DNA of 64,000 nucleotides from positions 7,751-71,750 of the forward strand of contig PLMW01000078.1 of assembly GCA_003142615.1 (NCBI GenBank). The letters are read 5' to 3'. The translations under genes were made by a program, and so were the position numbers. Of the stretch, positions 49,697 through 57,687 are shown one piece after another. The notes under the pieces were generated by a model, which was given only the letters and a program-made list of their open reading frames with translations, had not been told where the DNA came from and made no database searches. The stretch's first letter is position 1. Each line of letters starts with the position of its first letter. This stretch comes from Opitutia bacterium (GTDB taxonomy: Bacteria; Verrucomicrobiota; Verrucomicrobiia; Opitutales; Opitutaceae).

Positions 49697-51796
49697 ATGA
49701 GCAACGAGCCCAAGCACCCGATCCCTCCTGCCGATGCCACCCGGCTGGCCGGAGAGGCCTATCGGACCCAGATCGTGCCGAACCGCACCCGGCTGGCCGG
49801 CGCCGGTTATCAATCGATCCTGGCCACGCAACTGGCGGCGCAGCCCGCGGCCGGGCCGACCGAGCGCTACAAGATCGGCGACCGGATCGGCGGGCGATAC
49901 GAGGTGCTGGCCATCCACCGCGGCTCAATGGGCGTGGTTTACGGCACGTTCGACCACCAGGAGCAATTGCCGCGCGCGCTCAAGACCCTGCAGGAGCGCT
50001 TCGCTGCAAAGCCAAGGATGCGCGATCTCTTCGCGGAGGAAGCCGCCACCTGGGTGCGGCTCGAAAAGCACCCGTTCATCGTCCGGGCCTATTTGGTGGA
50101 GATGCATGATGGTCTGCCCTACGTGATCACCGAGTACGTCCGTGGTGAGGAGGGCATGGGCGGGGACCTCCAGGCCTGGCTGGGGCATCCGCGGCTGACG
50201 TTGAAGCTGGCGGTCGAAATGGCGCTCCAGATCGCACAGGGGATGCAGCACGCCGGGCGAAAGATTCCTGGGCTGGTGCACCGCGACCTCAAGCCCGCGA
50301 ACATCCTGGTGGACAGTCGCGCCCGCGCGATGGTGACGGATTTCGGCCTGGTGGGCGCCGCCGAGGCCGAAGCCGGGACGCCGGCCTACATGGCGCCGGA
50401 GCAGTGGCGCGGCGAGTCGCTCGATCCGCGCACGGATATTTATGCCTTCGGGTGCATCCTCTACGAGATGTTTACCGGCCACCGGATGTTTGCCGCCGAG
50501 ACGGTCGAAGAGTGGAAATCCGCGCATCTCACCCGGATGCCGGCGGCTCCGAGGAACCTTCGCCCGGATTTGCCAGAAGAGATGGAGGCCGTCGTGATGA
50601 AGTGTCTGGCCAAGGCTCCAGCAGAACGCCCACTGAATTGGGACGACGTGGTCACCGAGTTGGCGGAGCTGTTTCACCATCTGACGGGCCAGCCTGCGGT
50701 GCTCGATTTTTCCGCGTTCGAACTCACCGCAAGCGAGCTTTGCGGCGCCAGCTATTCGCTGGCGCAATTAGAAAAGTATGCAGAGATGCTTTTAGCCTGC
50801 GACCGCGCGCTGAAACTGACCCCAAACGATTTCAGCATTTTGATCAACAGGGCGGTCGCGTTGCTTGAACTCAACCGGCTAAAAGAAGCGATTGACTGTT
50901 GCGATAGCGCCTTAGCGAACGATCCTACCAACGCCATTGCTTGGAACAACAAGGGGCTCATTCTTTACAGGCTCAAGCGTGATGATGAGGCGATTGTATG
51001 TTACGGCCGCGCACTCGAGCTTGATCCCAATTTCACCTTTGCTTGGCAAAACGAGGGGATCGTCTTTGACAAGCGCGGACGTTATCATGAGGCAATCGCG
51101 TGTTTTGACCGTGCGCTCGCCATAAACCCAAATTATGCTGAAGCTTGGAACAGAAAGGGCGATTCGCTAATCAATCTGAAGAATTACAAGGAAGCGATAG
51201 AGTGTTACAGCAGTTCCATAGCACTCGAACCCAACAAAGTTGCAGCCTGGAATAACAAGGGCGTCGCGTTGATGAACCTCAATCGTTGCGATGAAGCGAT
51301 CGTGTGTTTCAACCACGCGCTGGAAATGTTTCCCACCAACGTCGAGGCTTGGGAAAACAAAGGGCGTGTTCTTTACGAACTCGAACGCTATGATGATGCG
51401 ATTGCTTGTTTCGACCGCGCGCTGGAACTTAAGCCCGACTACCCTAATGCTTGGATACACAAAGGAAGGGCACTTGACCATTACAAGCGTCATGATGAGG
51501 CGAATGTCTGTTTCGACCGCGCGCTGCAAATTAACCCGGAAGATGCTTCCGCCTATTTCTATAAAGGCGTCCATTTAGTCACACTTGAGCGCCTTGATGA
51601 GGCGATTGGGTGTTTCGACCGCTCGTTAGAAATCGCTCCGAAATTCGCCGCCCCCTATTTCTACAAGGGCGTTGCGTTACATTTTCTTAAACACTACGAT
51701 AAAGCGATTAAGTGTTACGATTGCGCATTGGAAATCGACCCGAGCCTTAAACAGGCTGCAAAGAACAGGAATTCCATTCTGCAACAAATAAGATGA
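49697..51796 (+). CDS. Ser/Thr protein kinase with C-terminal TPR array (second copy)
   Basis: A 699-residue paralog of the upstream kinase. The N-terminal extension and kinase domain align without gaps at the key sites: Lys96, HRD at 195-197 and the IHRGSMG loop are at identical positions, and the DNA is nearly identical over long stretches. This is a recent tandem duplication. The TPR array is longer (about nine units) and more divergent, so the two copies probably bind different partners. I chose the ATG at 49697 (MSNEPKHP), matching MSHERKHP of the first copy, over the start 21 nt upstream. All catalytic residues are present. Confidence 0.92.
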   Translation: MSNEPKHPIPPADATRLAGEAYRTQIVPNRTRLAGAGYQSILATQLAAQPAAGPTERYKIGDRIGGRYEVLAIHRGSMGVVYGTFDHQEQLPRALKTLQERFAAKPRMRDLFAEEAATWVRLEKHPFIVRAYLVEMHDGLPYVITEYVRGEEGMGGDLQAWLGHPRLTLKLAVEMALQIAQGMQHAGRKIPGLVHRDLKPANILVDSRARAMVTDFGLVGAAEAEAGTPAYMAPEQWRGESLDPRTDIYAFGCILYEMFTGHRMFAAETVEEWKSAHLTRMPAAPRNLRPDLPEEMEAVVMKCLAKAPAERPLNWDDVVTELAELFHHLTGQPAVLDFSAFELTASELCGASYSLAQLEKYAEMLLACDRALKLTPNDFSILINRAVALLELNRLKEAIDCCDSALANDPTNAIAWNNKGLILYRLKRDDEAIVCYGRALELDPNFTFAWQNEGIVFDKRGRYHEAIACFDRALAINPNYAEAWNRKGDSLINLKNYKEAIECYSSSIALEPNKVAAWNNKGVALMNLNRCDEAIVCFNHALEMFPTNVEAWENKGRVLYELERYDDAIACFDRALELKPDYPNAWIHKGRALDHYKRHDEANVCFDRALQINPEDASAYFYKGVHLVTLERLDEAIGCFDRSLEIAPKFAAPYFYKGVALHFLKHYDKAIKCYDCALEIDPSLKQAAKNRNSILQQIR

Positions 51797-52145
51797 AGCG
51801 ATCGCGTGTTATAATCGTGCACTGGAAATTGATCCGAATTGCGTCAACACATGGGTCGATAGGGGCCGCACGTTTGACTATTTTAGACGCCATAATGAGG
51901 CGCTTCACTGTTACGAGCGCGCATTGGAGATCGATTCGATGAATGCTGAAGCATGGAACGAAAAAGGCGGAACGTTAATGCTGACCGGACGATATGACGA
52001 GGCGATTGCGTGCTATGATCGCGCGCTGGAAATTGACGCGAACGACAGGGGCGCAAGGATTGGAAGGACTAGAGCTCAAGAATTGTTCGATGCGCTAAAT
52101 GAGCAAGAAGCCGGCCCAAGAAAGACAAGCGAAGATGAGCGATGA
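51792..52145 (+). pseudogene. 5'-truncated TPR gene fragment
   Basis: Directly after the second kinase stop, another frame reads DEAIACYNRALEIDPN and continues through about three TPR units to a stop at 52145. A stop codon lies just before it in the same frame, so no kinase part is attached. It looks like the tail of a third kinase-TPR paralog lost by recombination between similar repeat units. A frameshifted extension of copy two is less likely, because copy two already ends like copy one. Translation from an internal ATG at 51924 would give 73 residues. Confidence 0.7.
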
Positions 52146-54471
52146 CAAGACAACGTTGGTATACTGGAGAACGCGGTGTGTTTTGCTGGATGCCGCCGCT
52201 GACGAGGCGCGACGGCTGCGGCACCTACACGTAGGAGTGGAGCATGTGTTCATCGCGTTGACGCGCGGAAAAACTGAGGGCACGTTTCGTGCCGCCGGTC
52301 TTGACGCCGCCGAGATTCGCGAGTTTCTCCGACGCGAAATTGGTCTCGGGCATGCATCGTTACCTGAGACCCTCTTTCTGACCCCGCGATTGGTTTCGAT
52401 CCTCGGCGCGGCAGATCGGCAAGCTTTGGGTGGCATCATGATTTCGGATGATGCCTTGCTGCGGGCCATCATCGAGGAAGGCGAAAGCCTTCCCCTGCGT
52501 TTCCTGTCTTCGCTCGGGTGTGCGCCTGAGAAGCTGCTCAGCGCGCTCGATCTGGAAGGCGAGGACGTCAATCCGGAGGCGACACGACTGGCCGGGGCTG
52601 GTCCCACCACGGAGCGCACCCAGGCCAGCGTGAATCGACCGGTCACTCCACCGGCTGCTCCATCGTCAAGAACCAAGGTGGCAGCTCCAGGACCGGCGAT
52701 AACGCCTGCGCCGGCCGTGCCAGTTACCCTTCCCACACCGATGCTGGACCAACAGGGCCGCGACCTTACCAAGCTTGCGCGCTTGGGAAAACTAGCCGAC
52801 GCAATCGGGCGCGAAGCGGAAATCGAACAGATCATCACCATTCTGGCCCGGACCCATAAATCCAACCCGCTTTTGCTGGGCGACGCGGGCGTCGGGAAAA
52901 CCGCGATCGTCGAAGGGCTGGCTTGGCGAATTGAACAGGGGTTGGTTCCCGCGACTTTGCGGGGAAAAAGGATAATCGAGCTCGAAATGGGCAGCTTGAC
53001 GGCCGGCACCACGTATCGCGGACAGTTCGAAGAACGGATGAAGAAGATCCTGCAGGAAGCGACCAATGCCTCCGAAGTCATTCTCTTCATCGATGAGATT
53101 CATACCTTGATGGGCGCAGGGGGAACGAAAGATGCGGCGCTTGATGCCGCCCAGATGTTCAAGCCGGCGCTGGCACGGGGCGATATTTCCTGCATCGGGG
53201 CAACGACCCAGGATGAGTATGCCCGGTACATCCGGAAGGATTCGGCGCTTGAGCGGCGTTTTTCCCCGGTGCTCATCAAAGAGCTGGCGCCCGAAGTGAC
53301 CCTAGCGGTCCTGCAGAAAGTGGTCCCCCGCATTCTCGAAAAGCAGGCAGCGAAAGGACACAGGATGGTCATTGCCGAAGATGCGTTGAACGCGGCAGTG
53401 ACCCTGACAGACAAATACGTCAAGGACCGCAACCAACCCGACAAGGCGATCGATGCCATCGACATCGCCTGCGCCCGCGCGGTAGTCAAAGCAGCCTCCC
53501 GCGTGACCGCCGAGGACATAGCGTCCGTTGTTGCGGAATGGACGGGTATCCCTGCTGGGCGGCTTGCGGCGGATGATCAGCAGCGCTACGCAGATATGGA
53601 GAAATCTCTGGCGGCGCGCGTCATTGGCCAAGACCGGGCGGTCGCGGCCGTAAGCCGTTGTCTGCGCTCTGCCTTGGCTGGACTCAAGGCGCCGAACCGG
53701 CCTGTCGGCGTTTTCCTGTTCATGGGGCCGTCAGGAGTGGGCAAGACCAAACTCGCCAAGGAGCTGGCGCGCTTCTTGTTTGGCACGGATGAGGCCCTGG
53801 TCCGTTTCGACATGGGCGAGTACCAGGAAAAGTATGCCATCAGCAATTTGGTGGGATCGCCACGGGGCTACATTGGCAGCGAGCAGCCGGGCCTTTTCAG
53901 CGAGGCACTGCGGAGGCGGCCCTACAGCGTCGTGCTACTCGACGAGATCGAGAAAGCCCACTCGGATGTTCTCAACTTGTTCCTGTCGGTGTTCGACGAT
54001 GGCCGCACGACGGACAATCAGGGTCGGATGGTGGATTGCTCAAATGCGATCTTCATCCTGACATCAAACCTGGGAGCAGAAAGGCGGATCGGGTTTGCTG
54101 GCGCGGGCGAAGAGGACCTTCGTGCGGCGGCAATGCAGTTATTCCGTCCGGAACTGGTGAATCGCATCACAGAGGCGGTGCAATTTCTGCCGCTTGGGCG
54201 TGCGGAATTAGCATTGATTCTGGACCAAATACTCGCGGAAAAGACGGCAGCATTTCAATCCGCACAGGGCATTACATTGACCTTAGAAGACGAGGCGAAG
54301 GATTTCATCCTCGGCCGCGATTTTGACCCCCGCATGGGGGCGCGTCCGCTGGAGCGGGCCGTGGATCAGTTGGTGGTGCAACCGCTGGTCGATGCCGTAT
54401 TCTCCAAACAGGTCGGTAGAGGGGGAATACGCATCACTGCGAAGGGCAGTAAACTAACTTTCGTATCATAA
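52099..54471 (+). CDS. ClpA-like double AAA+ unfoldase
   Basis: A 790-residue Hsp100 protein with a Clp_N domain (about 20-160), a Pro/Ala linker and two AAA+ modules. Module 1 has Walker A GDAGVGKT at 261-268 and ILFIDEIHTLMGAGG. Module 2 has GPSGVGKTKLAK near 543, LLDEIEKAHSDV and TSNLG. There is no long coiled-coil middle domain, so it is ClpA- rather than ClpB-like. Between TSN and FRPELVNR the loop reads RRIGFAG; an IG(F/L) tripeptide there is the ClpP-docking loop of ClpA and ClpX. It is probably a protein-unfolding partner of ClpP with substrates set by the kinase/FHA neighbours (inferred). A second start at 52135 (MSDDKT) is equally plausible. No clpP gene is in the window. Confidence 0.92.
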   Translation: MSKKPAQERQAKMSDDKTTLVYWRTRCVLLDAAADEARRLRHLHVGVEHVFIALTRGKTEGTFRAAGLDAAEIREFLRREIGLGHASLPETLFLTPRLVSILGAADRQALGGIMISDDALLRAIIEEGESLPLRFLSSLGCAPEKLLSALDLEGEDVNPEATRLAGAGPTTERTQASVNRPVTPPAAPSSRTKVAAPGPAITPAPAVPVTLPTPMLDQQGRDLTKLARLGKLADAIGREAEIEQIITILARTHKSNPLLLGDAGVGKTAIVEGLAWRIEQGLVPATLRGKRIIELEMGSLTAGTTYRGQFEERMKKILQEATNASEVILFIDEIHTLMGAGGTKDAALDAAQMFKPALARGDISCIGATTQDEYARYIRKDSALERRFSPVLIKELAPEVTLAVLQKVVPRILEKQAAKGHRMVIAEDALNAAVTLTDKYVKDRNQPDKAIDAIDIACARAVVKAASRVTAEDIASVVAEWTGIPAGRLAADDQQRYADMEKSLAARVIGQDRAVAAVSRCLRSALAGLKAPNRPVGVFLFMGPSGVGKTKLAKELARFLFGTDEALVRFDMGEYQEKYAISNLVGSPRGYIGSEQPGLFSEALRRRPYSVVLLDEIEKAHSDVLNLFLSVFDDGRTTDNQGRMVDCSNAIFILTSNLGAERRIGFAGAGEEDLRAAAMQLFRPELVNRITEAVQFLPLGRAELALILDQILAEKTAAFQSAQGITLTLEDEAKDFILGRDFDPRMGARPLERAVDQLVVQPLVDAVFSKQVGRGGIRITAKGSKLTFVS

Positions 54472-54472
54472 T

Positions 54473-54478
54473 AGGAGG
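54473..54478 (+). promoter_or_regulatory. strong ribosome binding site of the FHA gene
   Basis: AGGAGG lies 8 nt before the ATG at 54487, right after the unfoldase stop. Most genes in the window lack such a clear site, so high expression of the FHA protein relative to its neighbours is likely. Confidence 0.8.
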
Positions 54479-54486
54479 GGACAAGA

Positions 54487-54852
54487 ATGCAGTTAATCAT
54501 GACCCACATGAGCGGACCTCGCGATGGCGAGGCCATGATGATCGAAGCGGCGGGCGCGCCACCCGAAGTCACTTTTGGGCGGCAGTCAACGTGCACGGTT
54601 TCCTTGCCGGACGATCCCGACGTATCGCGCCGACATGCCCGTCTCATCTGGCGGGACATGAGTTGGTGGCTGGAGGACTTGGGCAGCAAGAACGGAACGT
54701 TCGTGAACGAATTCGCAAAGCAGCAAAAGGTCACGGGGGCTATCAAGATAGAGGCGGGATTTGTCTTCAGGATGGGACTAAGCCGCTTTCGCATCGAGTC
54801 ACCAGAAGCATTAGAGAGCGCCCGGATGTTGAAGGCAGAACAGGCCGGATGA
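54487..54852 (+). CDS. stand-alone FHA-domain protein
   Basis: A 121-residue protein that is almost entirely one FHA domain, a phosphothreonine reader. The conserved positions are FGRQSTCTVSLPDDPDVSRRHARL (GR, S-RRH) and EDLGSKNGTFVN. A short C-terminal helix follows. It has no effector domain, so it should act as an adaptor that binds a phosphorylated partner, plausibly one of the two kinases or the unfoldase. It starts 15 nt after the unfoldase stop and is the last gene of the cassette. More than 1 kb of non-coding sequence follows. Confidence 0.92.
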   Translation: MQLIMTHMSGPRDGEAMMIEAAGAPPEVTFGRQSTCTVSLPDDPDVSRRHARLIWRDMSWWLEDLGSKNGTFVNEFAKQQKVTGAIKIEAGFVFRMGLSRFRIESPEALESARMLKAEQAG

Positions 54853-55482
54853 AACCAGGTATCCCGTAAGACCAGCCGATTCCGTAAACAGGCGCACCTA
54901 CATCGCTTGGGCAGACCTCATCTGGGTCTTGGAGGAAACCCGTCGGTTGCGATTGAAGGAGTCTCGCGTCGAGATAGATCGTCTCGGACCAAGGGGCATA
55001 TTTCCAGAAAGGGCCAAACCAAGTGCGTGCCCGAGGTGTGGTCCACACAGGACACTGGCTGATTTAACTGATGCGTCGGCCAACAGCCTGACCGGGTCCG
55101 GCGAATCCTTGTCGCTTCAGTCGCGGCGTGGTTAGCGGCAAAACGCGGTTTCGGCGCTGCTGCTTCGGCTTTTGTTGGCCTCCGCAGCCCGCCGATTTGC
55201 CCTATCATAGCGGGTTGGTATTGCACAATAGTCCCCGCAGCATACCGGCTTAAGAAGTCTGCCCGCCTGCGACCCTCTCTCAATCCACTGGGAACTTATG
55301 AAGTCACACGGCAGTGAAGCAATCGTGGTTCTACAAGGGTACCCTGGTGCGAATTCAAACTATCCGACCCTCATCCCGGCATTCTGCCAGAAAAAAATAA
55401 AGGCCCGCTGCCCGTGTCCAAATCATCCCGGCTTAAGCTTAATGCATGGCCAACCAACAGCGATCTGTCACCTACGCGGTGA

Positions 55483-55528
55483 ACCTTCTACCTATTCGTC
55501 GCAGAACACGCCACCCCTAACGTCCGTT
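55483..55528 (+). repeat. left copy of a 46-bp bipartite inverted repeat
   Basis: Thirteen bases (ACCTTCTACCTAT, 55483-55495), an 11-bp variable spacer, and 22 bases (55507-55528, beginning CACGCCACCCCTAACG) recur in reverse complement at 56961-57006 with the same spacing. Both conserved blocks are perfect, while the spacers differ. The pair encloses about 1.4 kb with two small DNA-binding genes. Confidence 0.8.
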
Positions 55529-55664
55529 GGGAAGTTCTCGCTTCGCTACTACTGCATCACCATTTTGCTGTCGCTTGACTGCCAACAAGCGGACGAAGTC
55601 TACGTGTTGCATGCAGAATCACCGAACGGCGTCTGGTGAATTGTATTCCAGCCAAGTGTGACCG

Positions 55665-55689
55665 ATTTTTCAGACATCGTCTGAAAAAT
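55665..55689. promoter_or_regulatory. perfect 11-bp inverted repeat with CAGAC-N3-GTCTG core
   Basis: ATTTTTCAGAC (55665-55675), ATC, then GTCTGAAAAAT (55679-55689). It shares the 13-bp core CAGAC-N3-GTCTG with the palindrome at 55892-55908. The A- and T-tracts at each end would also permit a bidirectional terminator, but the stem is AT-rich. Confidence 0.55.
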
Positions 55690-55891
55690 TGAAGTCAGCC
55701 GTTGCGCACTGCCCGTTGTCAAAAATTTGCGGATGGAGGTCAAAAGCTTGGCCAGCCGCACGGACCCGGCTCCTGCCTGGTGCTTCCTGGAGGGCTGCTC
55801 GCGGTTCAATGAACCGAAATGAGGGACAAGTTGATCGACAATCGACTATCATGGTGAACGCTGGCGCCAATCGTTTGGGCCTTTGCGATTT

Positions 55892-55908
55892 GGCAGACAG
55901 TGTCTGCC
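55892..55908. promoter_or_regulatory. 17-bp palindrome upstream of the RHH-like gene
   Basis: GGCAGACA, one central base, TGTCTGCC: a perfect 8-bp dyad ending about 70 bp before the GTG at 55977. Its core CAGAC-N3-GTCTG repeats that at 55671-55683. A ribbon-helix-helix dimer is a natural candidate to bind such a site (inferred). Confidence 0.55.
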
Positions 55909-55976
55909 GAATTTGGCGAATCTCGGTTCCGCATTGATCGTTGCCAGCGCGATCAGGACAGGCGTATGGGTTTGAT

Positions 55977-56441
55977 GTGAGCGATCAGGCCACGATCAAA
56001 GTCAGCTTTTCGTTCTACCCCGCCGACGTTCGGGCGCTGAACGCTTGTGTGGCCGGGCTGTGCAGAGCAGGGCTGCCTGTGCGCGGCGGCACGGTGGTGC
56101 GTGCATTGCTCCATTTCACGTCAGTGAATGAGATGTTTGCCCATGCGGTGCTGCTAGCCAAGGCCTACGAAAAGAACGCTGGCCCACGCGAGACCGATTA
56201 CGTGGCCGGTCATCCGACGGTCGATTTGCCGCCCGATTTGGTAAAAAAGCTCGACGGCGTCGTAACCGAATTAGCCGCGAAAGAGATCCCTGCCAACCGG
56301 GCGTTCGTGGTGCGGGCCGTGCTCAGGGCCGCACCCGAAACGGAGACCTTGGCGCCGGCCGTGAGGAAGTACCTTAAGGCGTTCCCTCCAAGACCGCGTG
56401 GATGGGCTGCCCGCAAGGCTCGGCCAAGCCGGAAGCCGTGA
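55977..56441 (+). CDS. candidate tandem ribbon-helix-helix protein
   Basis: A 154-residue small protein of unknown family from a GTG start (MSDQATIKVSF); a TTG at 55941 would add 12 codons. Two segments share a strand-helix-helix pattern: TIKVSFSFYPADVRALNACVAGLCRAG...VVRALLHFT near residues 5-50, and PTVDLPPDLVKKLDGVVTELAAKE...AFVVRAVLRAA near 80-120. This is how a fused ribbon-helix-helix DNA-binding pair would look. The basic C-terminus (RPRGWAARKARPSRKP) also suits DNA contact. It lies inside the 46-bp inverted repeats and downstream of two palindromes, and ends 25 bp before the convergent helix-turn-helix gene. The function is unassigned. Confidence 0.6.
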   Translation: MSDQATIKVSFSFYPADVRALNACVAGLCRAGLPVRGGTVVRALLHFTSVNEMFAHAVLLAKAYEKNAGPRETDYVAGHPTVDLPPDLVKKLDGVVTELAAKEIPANRAFVVRAVLRAAPETETLAPAVRKYLKAFPPRPRGWAARKARPSRKP

Positions 56442-56466
56442 CACCAGGGCAAAGTCGCGGATGGAA

Positions 56467-56847
56467 TCAGTAGTTGTCCCGGGCGATTTTCGGTCCCCGG
56501 CGACCCGGCGGCAGCGGTGCCGGGACCGGAAGTGCGACCGCGGAGGGCCCAGGAAAGCTCGGAGCGGTCGCCGTCGGGCGATGGGGCGTCTCTGTCCGGA
56601 GGCGGGTCTGCTCCCGCAAGATCTCGGCTTGCGCAAAGGTCCGGCGGCAAAAAGCGCCCACGCCGGCGGGCGAGATCTTCACTCCTTGCCTGGTCAGGGC
56701 CGCTGCGATCTGTTCATAGCTCGCGGCCTTCGCCCGCCAGATGAGCAATACCTCCCGGAAGGGCGCCAGCTTCCCGCGAGCGTGTTCCGCGGGCTCATAG
56801 CGCTTGGCTTCGTCCATCAAGCGGGCGTGCAGGTCGGCATGGTCCAT
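56467..56847 (-). CDS. small helix-turn-helix protein
   Basis: A 126-residue protein. The middle (APFREVLLIWRAKAASYEQIAAALTRQGVKISPAGVGAFCRRTFAQ) reads as a helix-turn-helix of the kind found in small plasmid and island proteins. The C-terminal third is Pro/Ala/Arg-rich and probably disordered. Convergent with the RHH-like gene; its start lies 113 bp from the right inverted repeat. No specific family is claimed. Confidence 0.6.
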   Translation of the reverse strand: MDHADLHARLMDEAKRYEPAEHARGKLAPFREVLLIWRAKAASYEQIAAALTRQGVKISPAGVGAFCRRTFAQAEILREQTRLRTETPHRPTATAPSFPGPSAVALPVPAPLPPGRRGPKIARDNY

Positions 56848-56960
56848 TAGCGGTGTATGTTACTATCATATGGGTTTGAGTAAAGCACGAAGTAATGCCA
56901 AGAGCAGCAACAAGGTCGTCGTTTGGTGGCGGAGTGGTCTCGGTGAAGCCGGACCGTTCT

Positions 56961-57006
56961 AACGGACGTTAGGGGTGGCGTGTGCACGCTTGTATAGGTA
57001 GAAGGT
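56961..57006 (-). repeat. right copy of the 46-bp bipartite inverted repeat
   Basis: Reverse complement of the left copy: the 22-base block is at 56961-56982, an 11-bp spacer at 56983-56993, and the 13-base block at 56994-57006. The spacer here contains part of GCGTGTGCACGC, a short dyad that the left copy lacks. Confidence 0.8.
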
Positions 57007-57282
57007 GGCGGCGGATGCCGCTCATTCAATTGGGGATTTGATCTCGTCTTGGTCATAGACGGTCGGTGGCGGAAGGGTCACCCGGGACTTGTTTGAGGCA
57101 TTTATTGACATGTGATCAGCAATTATTACTCGCGTTCGTATGGGTAAATGGTATGGGGATGACATGGTCAGATTCGATGAACCCTGTTTCGTGATGCTAG
57201 GTGCGTTCGGGTATTACCGCGGTTACATGGTCATAAGTGACCATCTGACGCAGAGGGGTCAGTCGGGAATAGCTTGCCGAGC
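57007..57282. promoter_or_regulatory. intergenic region with palindrome at 57227-57244
   Basis: Part of the 435-bp gap 56848-57282; no gene is supported. ATGGTCA, TAAG, TGACCAT (57227-57244) is a perfect 7-bp dyad ending 38 bp before the ATG at 57283, a likely operator of the next operon. Confidence 0.5.
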
Positions 57283-57687
57283 ATGAATCGACTGAATCGA
57301 GAGCAGACCCCGTGGACTGGCGCCGTGGCGCCGGCGGCGCGGTTTTGCGGGACGGACAGTGTCGCCGACCTGCTCAAGGACTGCGCCCGGATGGGGCTCC
57401 TGGACGAGTTGCGCGCCACCCTAGGGCTGGAGGCCAGGCCCGACCAGCGTGCGGCCCTGCGCGCGGTGCGCGATCTGGTCTATGAGCTGGCCGGGGCCAG
57501 GAACCGCGATCTAGCAGTGGACGTGCTGATTCATGCCACGGGGATCGCCGAGTTCGACCAGTTGAGCCTGCGGGACTACGCCCGCAAGCACGGGCTTTCC
57601 CACGAGGGATTCCGGAAGCAAGTCGCGGCCATGCAGCAGCGCTTGAACCTGCCCCGCCGAGCCATCCAGCAATCCGATGCGAACTGA
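57283..57687 (+). CDS. small protein with C-terminal helix-turn-helix
   Basis: A 134-residue all-helical protein. The C-terminal part SLRDYARKHGLSHEGFRKQVAAMQQRLNLP has the spacing of a helix-turn-helix. The N-terminal part (SVADLLKDCARMGLLDELRATLGLEARPDQ) is not recognised. The ATG at 57283 was preferred to the TTG nine bases earlier. Its last 11 nt overlap the next gene, so they form an operon. Regulation of the island is likely but unproven. Confidence 0.6.
   Translation: MNRLNREQTPWTGAVAPAARFCGTDSVADLLKDCARMGLLDELRATLGLEARPDQRAALRAVRDLVYELAGARNRDLAVDVLIHATGIAEFDQLSLRDYARKHGLSHEGFRKQVAAMQQRLNLPRRAIQQSDAN

Larger units (their letters stand above)
54853..55976. other. 1.1 kb with no supported gene; repeats and palindromes inside
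   Basis: Open frames here are short, lack recognisable domains and conflict with each other. One stretch near 54898-55080 reads as a charged helix followed by a C-x2-C pair (ACPRCG) without a credible start. It might be a remnant of a transposase-type gene, but I cannot confirm this. The left 46-bp inverted repeat (55483-55528) and two palindromes (55665-55689, 55892-55908) are described separately. Confidence 0.5.

Noticed and set aside
47772-54852. Type VI secretion regulatory cluster (kinase, FHA, ClpV)
   Set aside because: No Tss structural gene is present, and the Clp protein has a ClpP-type IGF loop, whereas ClpV proteins do not work with ClpP.
54898-55135. Zinc-finger transposase remnant (ACPRCG segment)
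   Set aside because: Only one C-x2-C pair is visible, with no start codon, no catalytic motif and no flanking insertion-sequence ends, so it is not called a gene.
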